From Chersky-806 sp036502405 (lineage in GTDB: Bacteria > Actinomycetota > Acidimicrobiia > IMCC26256 > JAENVU01), in the NCBI GenBank assembly GCA_036502405.1, contig DASXYP010000084.1, positions 1 through 64,000 of the forward strand: a DNA stretch of 64,000 bases, written 5' to 3'. Below are positions 43,192 through 51,546 of this stretch, in pieces; the first letter of the stretch is position 1, and each line of letters starts with the position of its first letter. The notes below the pieces were generated by a model that was not told the DNA's origin, did no database searches, and saw nothing but the letters and a program-made list of their open reading frames with translations. Made by a program: the position numbers and the translations under genes.

Positions 43192-44067
43192 GTGGACGCA
43201 CCCGACTGGTATCGCTCCGCGCTCGACGCGCCCCACGAGGACGACGAGGTCGTCGTCGACGGCTGCCGGATCCACTACGTGCGGTGGGGGGCGCAGGGCT
43301 GCCCGGGTGTCGTGCTGGTGCACGGCGGCGCGGCACACGCGCACTGGTGGGACCACGTCGCGCCCCTGCTGACGCGCGACTGCGGCGTCGTGGCGCTCGA
43401 TCTCTCCGGTCACGGCGACAGCGGCCGGCGCGACCGCTACCCGACCTCGACCTGGGCGCGCGAGATCGTCGCAGTCGCCGAGCACGCGGGCATCGCGGGG
43501 CCGCCGGTCGTCGTCGGCCACAGCATGGGCGGCTGGGTCGCCATCACCGCGGCGGCCGAGCACGGCGACCGGCTCGACGGCATCGTCATCCTCGACTCAC
43601 CGGTGAGCCGGCGCGCGCCGGAGGAGGAAGCCGCGGCCGAGGGTGCGGCGTTCGGTCCGCTGCACACGTACCCGACACTCCAGGCGGCGCTCGCGCGCTT
43701 CCGGACCGTCCCCGACCAGCCCACGTCCCTGCCGTACGTGCTCGACCACGTCGCGCGCACGTCGGTGCGCACCACCGAAGGCGGTTGGACGTGGAAGTTC
43801 GACCCGCGCATCTTCGACCGTCCGGTCCCGACCGGCGAGCTCCTCCGGCAGGTCCGGTGCCGCGTCGCGCTGTTCCGCTCCGAGCACGGGCTCGTGACGC
43901 CCGACATCGGTGAGTACATGTACGAGCAGCTCGGCCGGCTCGCGCCCGTCGTCGAGGTCCCGCTCGCCCACCACCACGTGATGCTCGACCAGCCGATCCC
44001 GCTGGTCACCGGGTTGCGCACGCTGCTCGCGGACTGGGAGCACAGCGTGCCTCAGCGGCGGACCTGA
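43192..44067 (+). CDS. Alpha/beta hydrolase
   Basis: The protein has 291 residues. The oxyanion motif is VLVHGGAAHAHWWD, the nucleophile elbow VVGHSMGG with Ser at residue 111, and a late His in AHHHVMLDQP. This matches serine esterase/lactonase-type members. It is probably cytoplasmic. I chose the GTG at 43192; an earlier in-frame GTG at 43141 would place the start inside the palindrome. Its 3' end overlaps the convergent LtrA-like gene by 16 bp. Confidence 0.88.
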   Translation: MDAPDWYRSALDAPHEDDEVVVDGCRIHYVRWGAQGCPGVVLVHGGAAHAHWWDHVAPLLTRDCGVVALDLSGHGDSGRRDRYPTSTWAREIVAVAEHAGIAGPPVVVGHSMGGWVAITAAAEHGDRLDGIVILDSPVSRRAPEEEAAAEGAAFGPLHTYPTLQAALARFRTVPDQPTSLPYVLDHVARTSVRTTEGGWTWKFDPRIFDRPVPTGELLRQVRCRVALFRSEHGLVTPDIGEYMYEQLGRLAPVVEVPLAHHHVMLDQPIPLVTGLRTLLADWEHSVPQRRT

Positions 44068-45251
44068 CCCGGATCGGCTCCGGGCCGCGAGCCGGCCGGC
44101 AGCACGATCGTGCGAGACCGGGCCGCGGCCTCCGCGCCGGCTTCGGCGATGGCGACGAGCGCGAACGCGGCGACCGACCAGTAGGTGTCGAACCACGTCG
44201 CCCACTCCGCGACGCCGACGACCACCGCGACGCCGAGCACGGCCGCCAGCCGGATCAGGACGAGCCGGTCGAGCGGCCGGCGCCGAGACACGAAGCTGAT
44301 GAGGATGAGGGCGAGGTAGATCTCCGCGAGCGGGATCGCGACTGCGGCCACGTCGGGTGTCGGCACGTCCTGGCCCGGATGGAACACGACGAAGCGCGAG
44401 ACGCCGATCGCGACCCCGATGATGCCGAGGTGCAGCAGCAGATGGCCACCGAGCCAGGTCGAGCGGCCGCGGGGGGTCTCCGAGGCGCCGGCCCGCGGCA
44501 CATCGTCGAAGTAGGTGGCCCAGACCGCGAACACGAGCACGAACTCGAGCGCGACCGTGACGACGTCGATGCCGTCGAGCGAGTCGGCGTTCGCGGCGAG
44601 CGCGACCTTCACGAACGCCTCACCGCACATGATGATCGTCAGCGCGCCGAGCCGCTCGAGCAGGCGGCGCTCCTCCAACGGCGGCGCGGTCGTGCAATGG
44701 GCGATCGCGGGCGCGATCGTCACCGCGAGCCCGAGGAACCAGAGACCGAGGCGCACCCCCTCGGGGAAGAGGCCCGCGAGGGTGAAGATCACGGCCGCGA
44801 CCGTGTACTCGATCGCGCGCCGACGCGCGAACCCCGCCTTCTCGACGTGCGGGCGCGCCGCGCGTGCGTACGTGAGCGCGACCGTGAACGTCAGCAGGCC
44901 ATAGCAGATCGAGTCGAACTCCGGGTGCGCGTGCGCGCCGTCCCCCGCGCCGATCGCCACCAGCGCGACCAGGAACATCTGCGTGAGCGTGAGCAGCCGG
45001 TGCACGACGTCGTCGGTCGGGAACCGGTTGGCGTACATCGTGGTCGCGAGCCACACCCACCAGATCGAGACGAACGCGCCTGCGAACCAGAAGGACTCGC
45101 CGACGTCGTCCGCGTGCGAGAACTCCGAGCTGAGGATCAGGATGGCCGCGACGAAGACGAGGTCGAAGAAGAGGTCGAGCCACGCCTGCTCGGATTCGGG
45201 CGACCCCGGGGCCGGACCGGGCGCCGAGACGGGTTCCCGGCTCGTCGGCAT
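44052..45251 (-). CDS. LtrA-family (low temperature requirement A-like) membrane protein
   Basis: The protein has 399 residues with about ten hydrophobic segments. It has the diagnostic start AWLDLFFDLVFVAAILILS and a central CGEAFVKVALA. The family (PF06772) occurs widely in actinobacteria; its biochemical role is not established. It is divergent from agmatine deiminase across only 48 bp, so the two promoters must overlap. Confidence 0.9.
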   Translation of the reverse strand: MPTSREPVSAPGPAPGSPESEQAWLDLFFDLVFVAAILILSSEFSHADDVGESFWFAGAFVSIWWVWLATTMYANRFPTDDVVHRLLTLTQMFLVALVAIGAGDGAHAHPEFDSICYGLLTFTVALTYARAARPHVEKAGFARRRAIEYTVAAVIFTLAGLFPEGVRLGLWFLGLAVTIAPAIAHCTTAPPLEERRLLERLGALTIIMCGEAFVKVALAANADSLDGIDVVTVALEFVLVFAVWATYFDDVPRAGASETPRGRSTWLGGHLLLHLGIIGVAIGVSRFVVFHPGQDVPTPDVAAVAIPLAEIYLALILISFVSRRRPLDRLVLIRLAAVLGVAVVVGVAEWATWFDTYWSVAAFALVAIAEAGAEAAARSRTIVLPAGSRPGADPGQVRR

Positions 45252-45299
45252 CCTCTTCTGTACCACCTCCACCCTCGCCGACCGTGGTTGACTCGCGAG

Positions 45300-46337
45300 A
45301 TGCCGGAAGGTCCGACCGGCGCCGCCGAGCCGCTCGCGTCGCTCCCGGAGGGCGCGCGGGTGCCCGCGGAGACCGGCCCGCACGAACGCACCCTGGTCGT
45401 CTGGCCCACGTCTTCCCGGCGGGAGCAGCTGTGGGGCGACCAGCTCGACGCGGCGCGCGACGTGCACGCGCTCGTCGCGCACGCGATCGCCCGCTTCGAG
45501 CCCGTGCTGCTCGTCGTCGACCCCGCGGACGAGGACACCGCCGTGAAGCACATCGACAGCGACGCGATCGAGCTGCTCACCGAGCCGGTCGACGACTCGT
45601 GGTTGCGCGACTCGGGCCCGGTGACCGCGGTCGCCCTCGACGGCACCCGGCGGGCGCTCTGCTTCCGCTTCACCGGCTGGGGCGGGTCGTTCACTCCGTA
45701 CGACCGGGACGCGACGATCGCGGCGCGGCTCGCGCGGCACCTCGGTTTCGTCTCCTATGACGTCGGGATCGCGGGCGAGGGTGGTGCACTCGCGCTCGAT
45801 GGTGACGGCATCGTGGTGACGACCGAGCGCTGCCTCCTCAACCCGAATCGCAACCCGGGTCGGACGCGCGCGGAGATCGACGCGGCGCTGCTGCGCGCGA
45901 CCGGAGCCGACACCGTCGTCTGGCTGGCCGACGGCATCGCGGAGGACGCGGGGACCGACGGCCACGTCGACAACGTCGTCGCGTTCCATGCCCCGGGGCG
46001 GTGCCTCCTCCAGGGGTGCGCCGACCCCGCGAACCCCAACCACGCCATCGCGGCCGCGAGCCGGGCGACGCTCGAACGGTGCGGGATCGACGTCACCGAG
46101 GTGCCGGTCCTGCCCTACGCGACCGTCGGAGGCGTGCGCGTGCCCGTCCCGTACGTCAACCTCTCCCCGGTGAACGGTGCGGTGCTCGTCCCGATCGCCG
46201 GCGATCCGGCCGACCCCTCGATGCTCGAGCTCATCAGCGCGTGCTACCCCGACCGTGACGTCATCGGCGTGCCGGGCGCGGTCCTGGCGTTCGGAGGCGG
46301 CGGCGTGCACTGCATCACCCAGCCGGTGCCGGTGTGA
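45300..46337 (+). CDS. aguA: Agmatine deiminase (peptidylarginine deiminase family)
   Basis: The protein has 345 residues. The family motifs are DSWLRDSGP, GWGGSFTPYDRD, DGHVDNVV and the C-terminal catalytic GGGGVHCITQ with Cys at residue 338. It converts agmatine to N-carbamoylputrescine and ammonia. The next gene encodes the enzyme for the following step, which strongly supports the assignment. A leader repeat separates the two genes from stop to start codon. Confidence 0.92.
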   Translation: MPEGPTGAAEPLASLPEGARVPAETGPHERTLVVWPTSSRREQLWGDQLDAARDVHALVAHAIARFEPVLLVVDPADEDTAVKHIDSDAIELLTEPVDDSWLRDSGPVTAVALDGTRRALCFRFTGWGGSFTPYDRDATIAARLARHLGFVSYDVGIAGEGGALALDGDGIVVTTERCLLNPNRNPGRTRAEIDAALLRATGADTVVWLADGIAEDAGTDGHVDNVVAFHAPGRCLLQGCADPANPNHAIAAASRATLERCGIDVTEVPVLPYATVGGVRVPVPYVNLSPVNGAVLVPIAGDPADPSMLELISACYPDRDVIGVPGAVLAFGGGGVHCITQPVPV

Positions 46338-46440
46338 GCGGAGCGGGGCACACCCACGCTCTCGGCCGGTGGACGAGCGCCGCGGTCCGCCGGAGGATGG
46401 GACGCCGGGCCGGCCCGCAGGGCCGCGAGCGGGAACGATG
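46335..46440 (+). repeat. Stop-to-start intercistronic repeat, copy 1 (MIRU-like)
   Basis: The element begins at the TGA of agmatine deiminase and ends at the ATG of the amidase. It shares CGGAGCGGGG-CAC, CGCCGGAGGA-GGG and GAGCGGGA-CGATG with 51444-51546. The placement resembles mycobacterial MIRU elements, which also join a stop and a start codon. Confidence 0.75.
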
Positions 46441-47430
46441 AGCGCGCGGGTGATCACCGCGACCGGGGCCGCGGACTCGCCGGCGCGGGTCGACCCACCG
46501 ACCCGGCCGCCGTGGCGGGTCGGGCTCGTGCAGGAGCGCTGGCACGCCGACGCCGCGCAGCACCGGGCCACGCTCGCCGAGGGGGTGCGCGCCGCCGCCG
46601 GCGAGGGTGCCAGGCTCGTCTGCCTCCAGGAGCTGACGCTCTCCCCGTACTTCGCGGTGACGCCCGACGGGCCGGACGCCGCGGGCGCGGTCTCCGAGCG
46701 GGTGCCGGGCGGCCCGACCTACGACTTCGCGGCCGGGCTGGCCGCCGAGGTGAGCGTCCCGGTGCACGCGTCGCTCTACGAGGAACCGGACGACGGCGGG
46801 CTCGGCTACAACACCGCGATCTGCGTGGCACCCGACGGGACGCTGCTCGCCCGCACGCGCAAGGCGCACCTGCCGGTGACCGCGGGCTACTACGAGGACC
46901 GCTACTTCCGTCCGGGTGACAGCGGCTACCCGGTCGTCGACGTGGACCGGGCCCGGCTCGGGTTCCCGACCTGCTGGGACGAGTGGTTCCCGGAGGTGGC
47001 GCGCGCGTACTCGCTGCACGAGGCGGAGGTGCTCGTGTACCCGACCGCGATCGGATCGGAGCCCGACCATCCGGCCTTCGACACCGAGCCGCTCTGGGAG
47101 CAGGTGATCCGCGCCCACGGCATCGCCAACGGCCTCTTCATGGTCGTGCCCAACCGGATCGGTGCCGAAGGCCCGATCACGTTCTACGGCTCGTCCTTCG
47201 TGAGCGATCCGTACGGCCGGGTCGTGGTCCAGGCGCCCCGCGACGAGCCTGCGGTGCTGGTGGCCGACCTCGACCTCGATCAGCGCCGGGACTGGCTCGC
47301 GCTGTTCCCGTTCCTGGCCACCCGCCGGCCGGAGACCTACGGGGTGCTGACGGACGCGCCGGAAGGTGGGAAGGAGCGCTCGGCGGGACGGCGGACGTCC
47401 GACGGGCCGAACTCGGCCGGCAGCACGTAG
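46438..47430 (+). CDS. aguB: N-carbamoylputrescine amidase (nitrilase superfamily)
   Basis: The protein has 330 residues. The Glu-Lys-Cys triad is visible: Glu65 in LQELTLSPYF, Lys142 in TRKAHLP and Cys179 in FPTCWDEWFPE. It hydrolyses N-carbamoylputrescine to putrescine, CO2 and ammonia. It is about 35 residues longer than needed: the tail after RRPETYGVLTD is low-complexity and is read antisense to the small gene at 47337-47621 (94-bp overlap). It is in an operon with agmatine deiminase. Confidence 0.92.
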   Translation: MSARVITATGAADSPARVDPPTRPPWRVGLVQERWHADAAQHRATLAEGVRAAAGEGARLVCLQELTLSPYFAVTPDGPDAAGAVSERVPGGPTYDFAAGLAAEVSVPVHASLYEEPDDGGLGYNTAICVAPDGTLLARTRKAHLPVTAGYYEDRYFRPGDSGYPVVDVDRARLGFPTCWDEWFPEVARAYSLHEAEVLVYPTAIGSEPDHPAFDTEPLWEQVIRAHGIANGLFMVVPNRIGAEGPITFYGSSFVSDPYGRVVVQAPRDEPAVLVADLDLDQRRDWLALFPFLATRRPETYGVLTDAPEGGKERSAGRRTSDGPNSAGST

Positions 47431-47621
47431 CGGTCCGACCGGCGCCGCACCCGGTACCCGGCGCCCGTTGTCTCGGCGACCTCGAACCCGCCGCTCCACG
47501 CGGAGCAGAACCGGTTCCGGACTTCGACCGGGCTCCCGATCGCCAGGGTTGCGCGCCCGGCAGGAGCCCGCGCCGGGCGCGGCCCACGCCCCGGCGCCTC
47601 GACGAGCGTTGCTTCGTCCAT
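47337..47621 (-). CDS. Small unknown protein carrying the domain shared with the gene at 22053
   Basis: The protein has 94 residues. The N-terminal 28 are Pro/Arg/Ala-rich; residues 30-75 carry VEVRNRF, W, GFEV, YRVRRRSDRYVLP and F-x3-DVR. The same order occurs in the C-terminus of the 248-residue protein at 22053. This similarity supports it as a true gene although it overlaps the amidase gene antisense by 94 bp. The start is the ATG at 47621. The function is unknown; the beta-rich pattern recalls SH3-like binding domains (inference). Confidence 0.7.
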   Translation of the reverse strand: MDEATLVEAPGRGPRPARAPAGRATLAIGSPVEVRNRFCSAWSGGFEVAETTGAGYRVRRRSDRYVLPAEFGPSDVRRPAERSFPPSGASVSTP

Positions 47622-47883
47622 GATCACCCCTCGCCGCCGACCCGGCCCGCCGCCGCGCGTATCGACAGATCCGGGGCGACTTCTTGAGACCCGCGCCGTC
47701 CCCTCGACCGTCGACGCCCCCGAGCCGGGGGCGCGCCGTCTTCGCCCGGAAATGATGGAAGGATGGACTCACGGCGAGCCCCGCCGACACGTCCACGGTT
47801 CTGAGCACTCCGAGGCGTCCAAACCACGTGCGCCAGGCAGAGCAACCCCGGCGGCACCTGCTCCCGAGCCGGACGGAGTCGCC

Positions 47884-48783
47884 GTGATCGAGACCGAGGA
47901 CCACCCTTCGCGCAGCAGCATCGTGACCGAACGGGTGGTGACCGCGCTGTTCGTCGCGGGCCCCGCGGTCGCGCTGGCCATCGCGCTCCCCCTCCTCTGG
48001 GGCAACGCGGTCGGCCTGTCCGACCTCGTGCTCGCCGGGATCTTCTACCTGATCGCCGGGTTCGGCATCAGCATCGGGTTCCATCGGCTGTTCACCCACC
48101 ACAGCTTCAAGGCGAACCGTCCGCTCAAGATCATCCTCGCCGCTGCGGGCTCCATGGCGTTCGAGGGTTCGGTCACGAGCTGGGTCGCCAACCACCGGCG
48201 CCACCACATGTTCAGCGACCAGCCCGGCGACCCGCACTCGCCGCACCGCTACGGGTCCGGAGTCGCGGCCCAGGCGAAGGGCTTCCTGTTCGCGCACATC
48301 GGATGGCTGTTCACCACCGACTCGACGTCCACGACGCGCTTCGCCCCGGACCTGCTCCGCGACGACGACATCGTCTGGGCGACCCGGCTCTTCCCCGTGT
48401 TCGCAGCGCTGTCGTTCGCGATCCCGTTCGGGCTCGGATGGATGATCACCGGGACGTTCACCGGTGCGCTCACCGCGTTCATCTGGGCCGGGGTGGTGCG
48501 GATGATGCTGTTCCACCACGTCACGTGGAGCATCAACTCGGTCTGCCACATGTTCGGCTCGAAGCCGTTCGCCACCAAGGACCGCAGCACGAACTTCGCT
48601 CCGCTGGCGCTGCTGTCGCTCGGGGAGAGCTGGCACAGCTACCACCACGCGAACCCCGCCTCGGCGCGCCACGGGGTGCTGCCCCGCCAGGTCGACATCT
48701 CCGCCCGCATGATCCGGCTGCTCGAGCACGCCGGCTGGGCGACCCGGGTCCACTGGCCCGCGCCGGCCTCACTCCTGGTCTAG
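47884..48783 (+). CDS. Membrane fatty acyl-CoA desaturase (three-His-box type)
   Basis: The protein has 299 residues from this start. The three His boxes are HRLFTHH, HRRHH and ESWHSYHH, with hydrophobic segments between them. It inserts a double bond (probably delta-9) in acyl-CoA or phospholipid acyl chains and needs an electron donor not found here. I prefer the GTG at 47884, which has GGAG five bases upstream and a short leader to the first membrane segment; the ATGs at 47752/47755 would add 43-44 disordered residues. The 262-bp gap before it (47622-47883) shows no other gene. Confidence 0.9.
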   Translation: MIETEDHPSRSSIVTERVVTALFVAGPAVALAIALPLLWGNAVGLSDLVLAGIFYLIAGFGISIGFHRLFTHHSFKANRPLKIILAAAGSMAFEGSVTSWVANHRRHHMFSDQPGDPHSPHRYGSGVAAQAKGFLFAHIGWLFTTDSTSTTRFAPDLLRDDDIVWATRLFPVFAALSFAIPFGLGWMITGTFTGALTAFIWAGVVRMMLFHHVTWSINSVCHMFGSKPFATKDRSTNFAPLALLSLGESWHSYHHANPASARHGVLPRQVDISARMIRLLEHAGWATRVHWPAPASLLV

Positions 48784-48791
48784 CGGGCTCA

Positions 48792-48820
48792 CCGAAGATC
48801 TCCGCCGGCCGATCGGCGGA
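48792..48820 (+). repeat. 3'-end hairpin repeat, copy with perfect stem
   Basis: Bases 48792-48815 match the minus strand of 47-70 over 24 nt. TCCGCCG-GCCGAT-CGGCGGA (48801-48820) is a perfect hairpin between two convergent genes, the desaturase and the EthD-like gene. A further GGCCGGCGGCGGCT block is shared downstream. It could end transcripts from either side. Confidence 0.75.
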
Positions 48821-48847
48821 CCGCGACCCCACGACGGCCGGCGGCGG

Positions 48848-49579
48848 CTAGAGCGAGCGCACCAGGTACTCGCTCATGGTCGCGGTGCGGAACCGGCTCA
48901 GGTCCAGGCACGCGTTCACGCTCTCGAGCATCTTGGTGACGTTCGCGCTCATGACGTCCGGGTCACCGCCCGAGTTGAAGAAGAGCATCGGGTCGGCCAC
49001 GACCTCGGCGGACGCCCACGCCTCCTCCACGATCCCGTGCACCTCGGGCGCGTCGGGAGTGATGGCGCGCACCACCTCGTTGCGCACGTAGCGGGTGCGG
49101 GGCTGGAGCTCGGCCGAGAGTGGTGACTGCGTCCCGTGCCACCGCTCGATCCACTCGTCGTACGAGATGCCTTCCGGACGGTGGATGAGCGCGACCGTGA
49201 GGACGCCGGGGGACCGGTCACCGTCGGCCCAGTCGCGCGGCCCGGCCCACTGCGTCGTGCCGTAGTCGTCGTAGACGGACTCCACGACGAGGTACCCCGC
49301 GAACCTTCGCCCGAGCGCCTCGAGCGCGCGCTCGAACGGTGCGCGCCGGTCGTACGCGTCGATCCAGACCGAGACGATCGCGGCGAGCGACGCCTCGTCC
49401 TCCGGGTTCGGCATCGGGGGCGGTGCCTGCGCGGCCTCGACGTCGTGCACGTCGACGGTCAGTCCCCGCGCGCCGGACGCGAACAGGGTCGGCGCGGTCT
49501 TCGCCAAGAGCTGCTCGCGCAGCACGTCGCCCTGCTCCGCGCTGCCGTCGCCCCACACCACGTACATCAGCTTCTCCAC
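48848..49579 (-). CDS. EthD-domain (dimeric alpha/beta barrel) protein
   Basis: The protein has 243 residues. The C-terminal half contains GISYDEWIERWHGTQSPL, the core of the EthD/dimeric alpha-beta-barrel family, and the N-terminal half may be a second, weaker copy (inference). Members occur in ring-degradation and ether-degradation gene clusters. The GTG at 49579 is used; an ATG 12 nt later is possible. It is divergent from the ABC ATPase over 152 bp. Confidence 0.78.
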   Translation of the reverse strand: MEKLMYVVWGDGSAEQGDVLREQLLAKTAPTLFASGARGLTVDVHDVEAAQAPPPMPNPEDEASLAAIVSVWIDAYDRRAPFERALEALGRRFAGYLVVESVYDDYGTTQWAGPRDWADGDRSPGVLTVALIHRPEGISYDEWIERWHGTQSPLSAELQPRTRYVRNEVVRAITPDAPEVHGIVEEAWASAEVVADPMLFFNSGGDPDVMSANVTKMLESVNACLDLSRFRTATMSEYLVRSL

Positions 49580-49731
49580 CGCCCGGACACTACGCGTCGT
49601 CGTGCCGGCTGGCGCCGGGGACGGTGCCCGCGGCTCTGACCCTGGCCCCGTTCGTGCCGATCGGCGCGCTCCGCGCCGCGATCCGCACAAACGGATGGGG
49701 ATGGCGGGAGCGTCCCGGTAGCGTCGCCCGG

Positions 49732-50679
49732 GTGAGCGCCCACCCGCCGACCGGCGAGCCCCTGGTGCAGGGAACGAAGCTGACCAAGCGCTTCGACGAG
49801 TTCGTCGCGGTCGATGCCATCGACTTCCGGGTCGAGCCGGGCGAGGCGTTCGGCTTCCTGGGCCCGAACGGCGCGGGCAAGACGTCGACGATGCGGATGA
49901 TCGCCTGCGTGTCCCCCGTCACCGACGGCCAGCTGCGGGTCCTCGGGCTCGACCCGGCGGTCGCGGGCTCCGAGATCCGGGGCCGGCTCGGCGCGGTCCC
50001 GCAAGAGGACACGCTCGACCTCGAGCTGACCGTGCGCGAGAACCTCCTGATCTACGGCCGGTACTTCGGGCTCCCGCGTCCGTTGATCCGCGAGCGGGCC
50101 GACGAGCTCATCGACTTCGTGCAGCTCACCGACCGGATCAACGACAAGGTCGACGAGCTCTCGGGTGGGATGCGACGGCGGTTGACCATCGCCCGCGCGC
50201 TCGTCAACCGGCCCGAGCTGGTGCTGCTCGACGAGCCGACGACCGGCCTCGACCCCCAGGCCCGGCACCTGGTCTGGGAGCGGCTGTACCAGCTGAAGCG
50301 CCAGGGCGTCACGCTCGTCCTCACCACGCACTACATGGACGAGGCCGAGCAGCTCTGCGACCGGCTCGTGATCATGGACGGCGGCCACATCGTCGCCGAG
50401 GGCTCGCCGCGCCAGCTGATCGCGCTGCACTCGACCCGAGAGGTCGTCGAGCTGCGCTTCGACTCGGACGACGACCGCGCGAACGCGCACAAGGTGATCG
50501 AAGCCTCGGACACCCCGTTCGAGGCGCTCGCCGATCGCTTCCTCGTGTACGCCGACGACGGCGAGGGGGAGGTCGAGCGGCTCGCCCACGCGGGCGTGCA
50601 CCCCGACTCGGAGCTCGTGCGGCGTGGGTCGCTCGAGGACGTCTTCCTCCGCCTGACCGGCCGCACGCTGGAGGAGTAG
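49732..50679 (+). CDS. ABC-2 type exporter ATPase (NodI/DrrA-like)
   Basis: The protein has 315 residues. Walker A is GPNGAGKTSTMRMI, the signature LSGGMRRRLTIARALV and Walker B LVLLDEPTTGLDPQ; the switch is LTTHYMDEAEQLCDR. LSGGM with a C-terminal 90-residue tail is typical of the DrrA/NodI group of drug or oligosaccharide exporters. The start is GTG. It overlaps the next permease (TAGTG) and works with two permease genes. Confidence 0.93.
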   Translation: MSAHPPTGEPLVQGTKLTKRFDEFVAVDAIDFRVEPGEAFGFLGPNGAGKTSTMRMIACVSPVTDGQLRVLGLDPAVAGSEIRGRLGAVPQEDTLDLELTVRENLLIYGRYFGLPRPLIRERADELIDFVQLTDRINDKVDELSGGMRRRLTIARALVNRPELVLLDEPTTGLDPQARHLVWERLYQLKRQGVTLVLTTHYMDEAEQLCDRLVIMDGGHIVAEGSPRQLIALHSTREVVELRFDSDDDRANAHKVIEASDTPFEALADRFLVYADDGEGEVERLAHAGVHPDSELVRRGSLEDVFLRLTGRTLEE

Positions 50680-51446
50680 TGCCGACACCCCTCGCCGCGC
50701 GCGTCGTCGAGCACCAGGCGCACATCTTCGGGAAGTTCTGGCGCGGCTCTGCGGTCGCGTACGTGCTCAACCCGATCCTGTTCCTGGCCGCGCTGGGGCT
50801 GGGCGTGGGCGGCCTCGTGAAGCACGACACCGTCGACGGCGTCGCGTACCTCGCGTTCATCACCCCCGGCGTCATGGCCGCCGCGGCGATGAACGGCGCC
50901 GCGGGCGAGTCGTTGTGGCCGGTGATGGCGGGCACGAAGTGGATCCGGACCTACCACGCGATGGTCGCGACGCCGGTCGGTCCGGGCGACGTCTACCTCG
51001 GCGTCATCACGTGGACCGCGGCCCGGGCCTTCATCGGCGCGACGGTGTTCCTGATCGTCGCCACGGTCCTCGGCGGCGTCATCTCGTGGTGGGCGCCCCT
51101 GGCGATCCCGGCCACGGTCCTGACCGCTCTCGCGTTCGCCGCCCCGCTCACCGCCTTCGCGGCGACCCAGGACACCGACTTCCGGTTCCCGGTGATCATG
51201 CGGCTCGGGGTGATCCCGTTGTTCCTGTTCTCGGGCACGTTCTTCCCGATCTCGCAGCTGCCGGGCTGGCTCCAGCCGTTCTGCTGGCTGTCGCCGCTGT
51301 GGCACGGCGTGCAGCTCTGCCGCGGCGCGACGACGGGCTCGATCGACGGGCCGCAGGCGGTCGCCAACGTCGCGATCCTCGTCGCGCTCGTCTTCGTCAG
51401 CGCCCGCTGGGGCATCCGCACCTTCACCCGAAAGCTCGCGACGTGA
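50679..51446 (+). CDS. ABC-2 type exporter permease, first subunit
   Basis: The protein has 255 residues with about six hydrophobic segments. It shows the NodJ-like pattern, including GVIPLFLFSGTFFPISQLPGWLQP near the C-terminus. It is translationally coupled to the ATPase. The second permease starts 97 bp later, separated by a MIRU-like element. The two permeases share the SATFFP/SGTFFP block and are probably a heterodimer. The substrate is unknown. Confidence 0.9.
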   Translation: MPTPLAARVVEHQAHIFGKFWRGSAVAYVLNPILFLAALGLGVGGLVKHDTVDGVAYLAFITPGVMAAAAMNGAAGESLWPVMAGTKWIRTYHAMVATPVGPGDVYLGVITWTAARAFIGATVFLIVATVLGGVISWWAPLAIPATVLTALAFAAPLTAFAATQDTDFRFPVIMRLGVIPLFLFSGTFFPISQLPGWLQPFCWLSPLWHGVQLCRGATTGSIDGPQAVANVAILVALVFVSARWGIRTFTRKLAT

Positions 51447-51546
51447 CCGGAGCGGGGGCACCACACGTCTTCGGCCCGAAGCCGAGCGGAGGGGTTCGCC
51501 GGAGGACGGGTCGTCGGCCCGGCATCCGCCGAGAGCGGGACCGATG
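51444..51546 (+). repeat. Stop-to-start intercistronic repeat, copy 2 (MIRU-like)
   Basis: The element runs from the TGA of the first permease to the ATG of the second permease and aligns with 46335-46440. It contains TTCGG-CC-CGAAG and GGAGGACGGG blocks that can form hairpins. It is placed inside a single operon, so it does not obviously block transcription. Confidence 0.75.
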
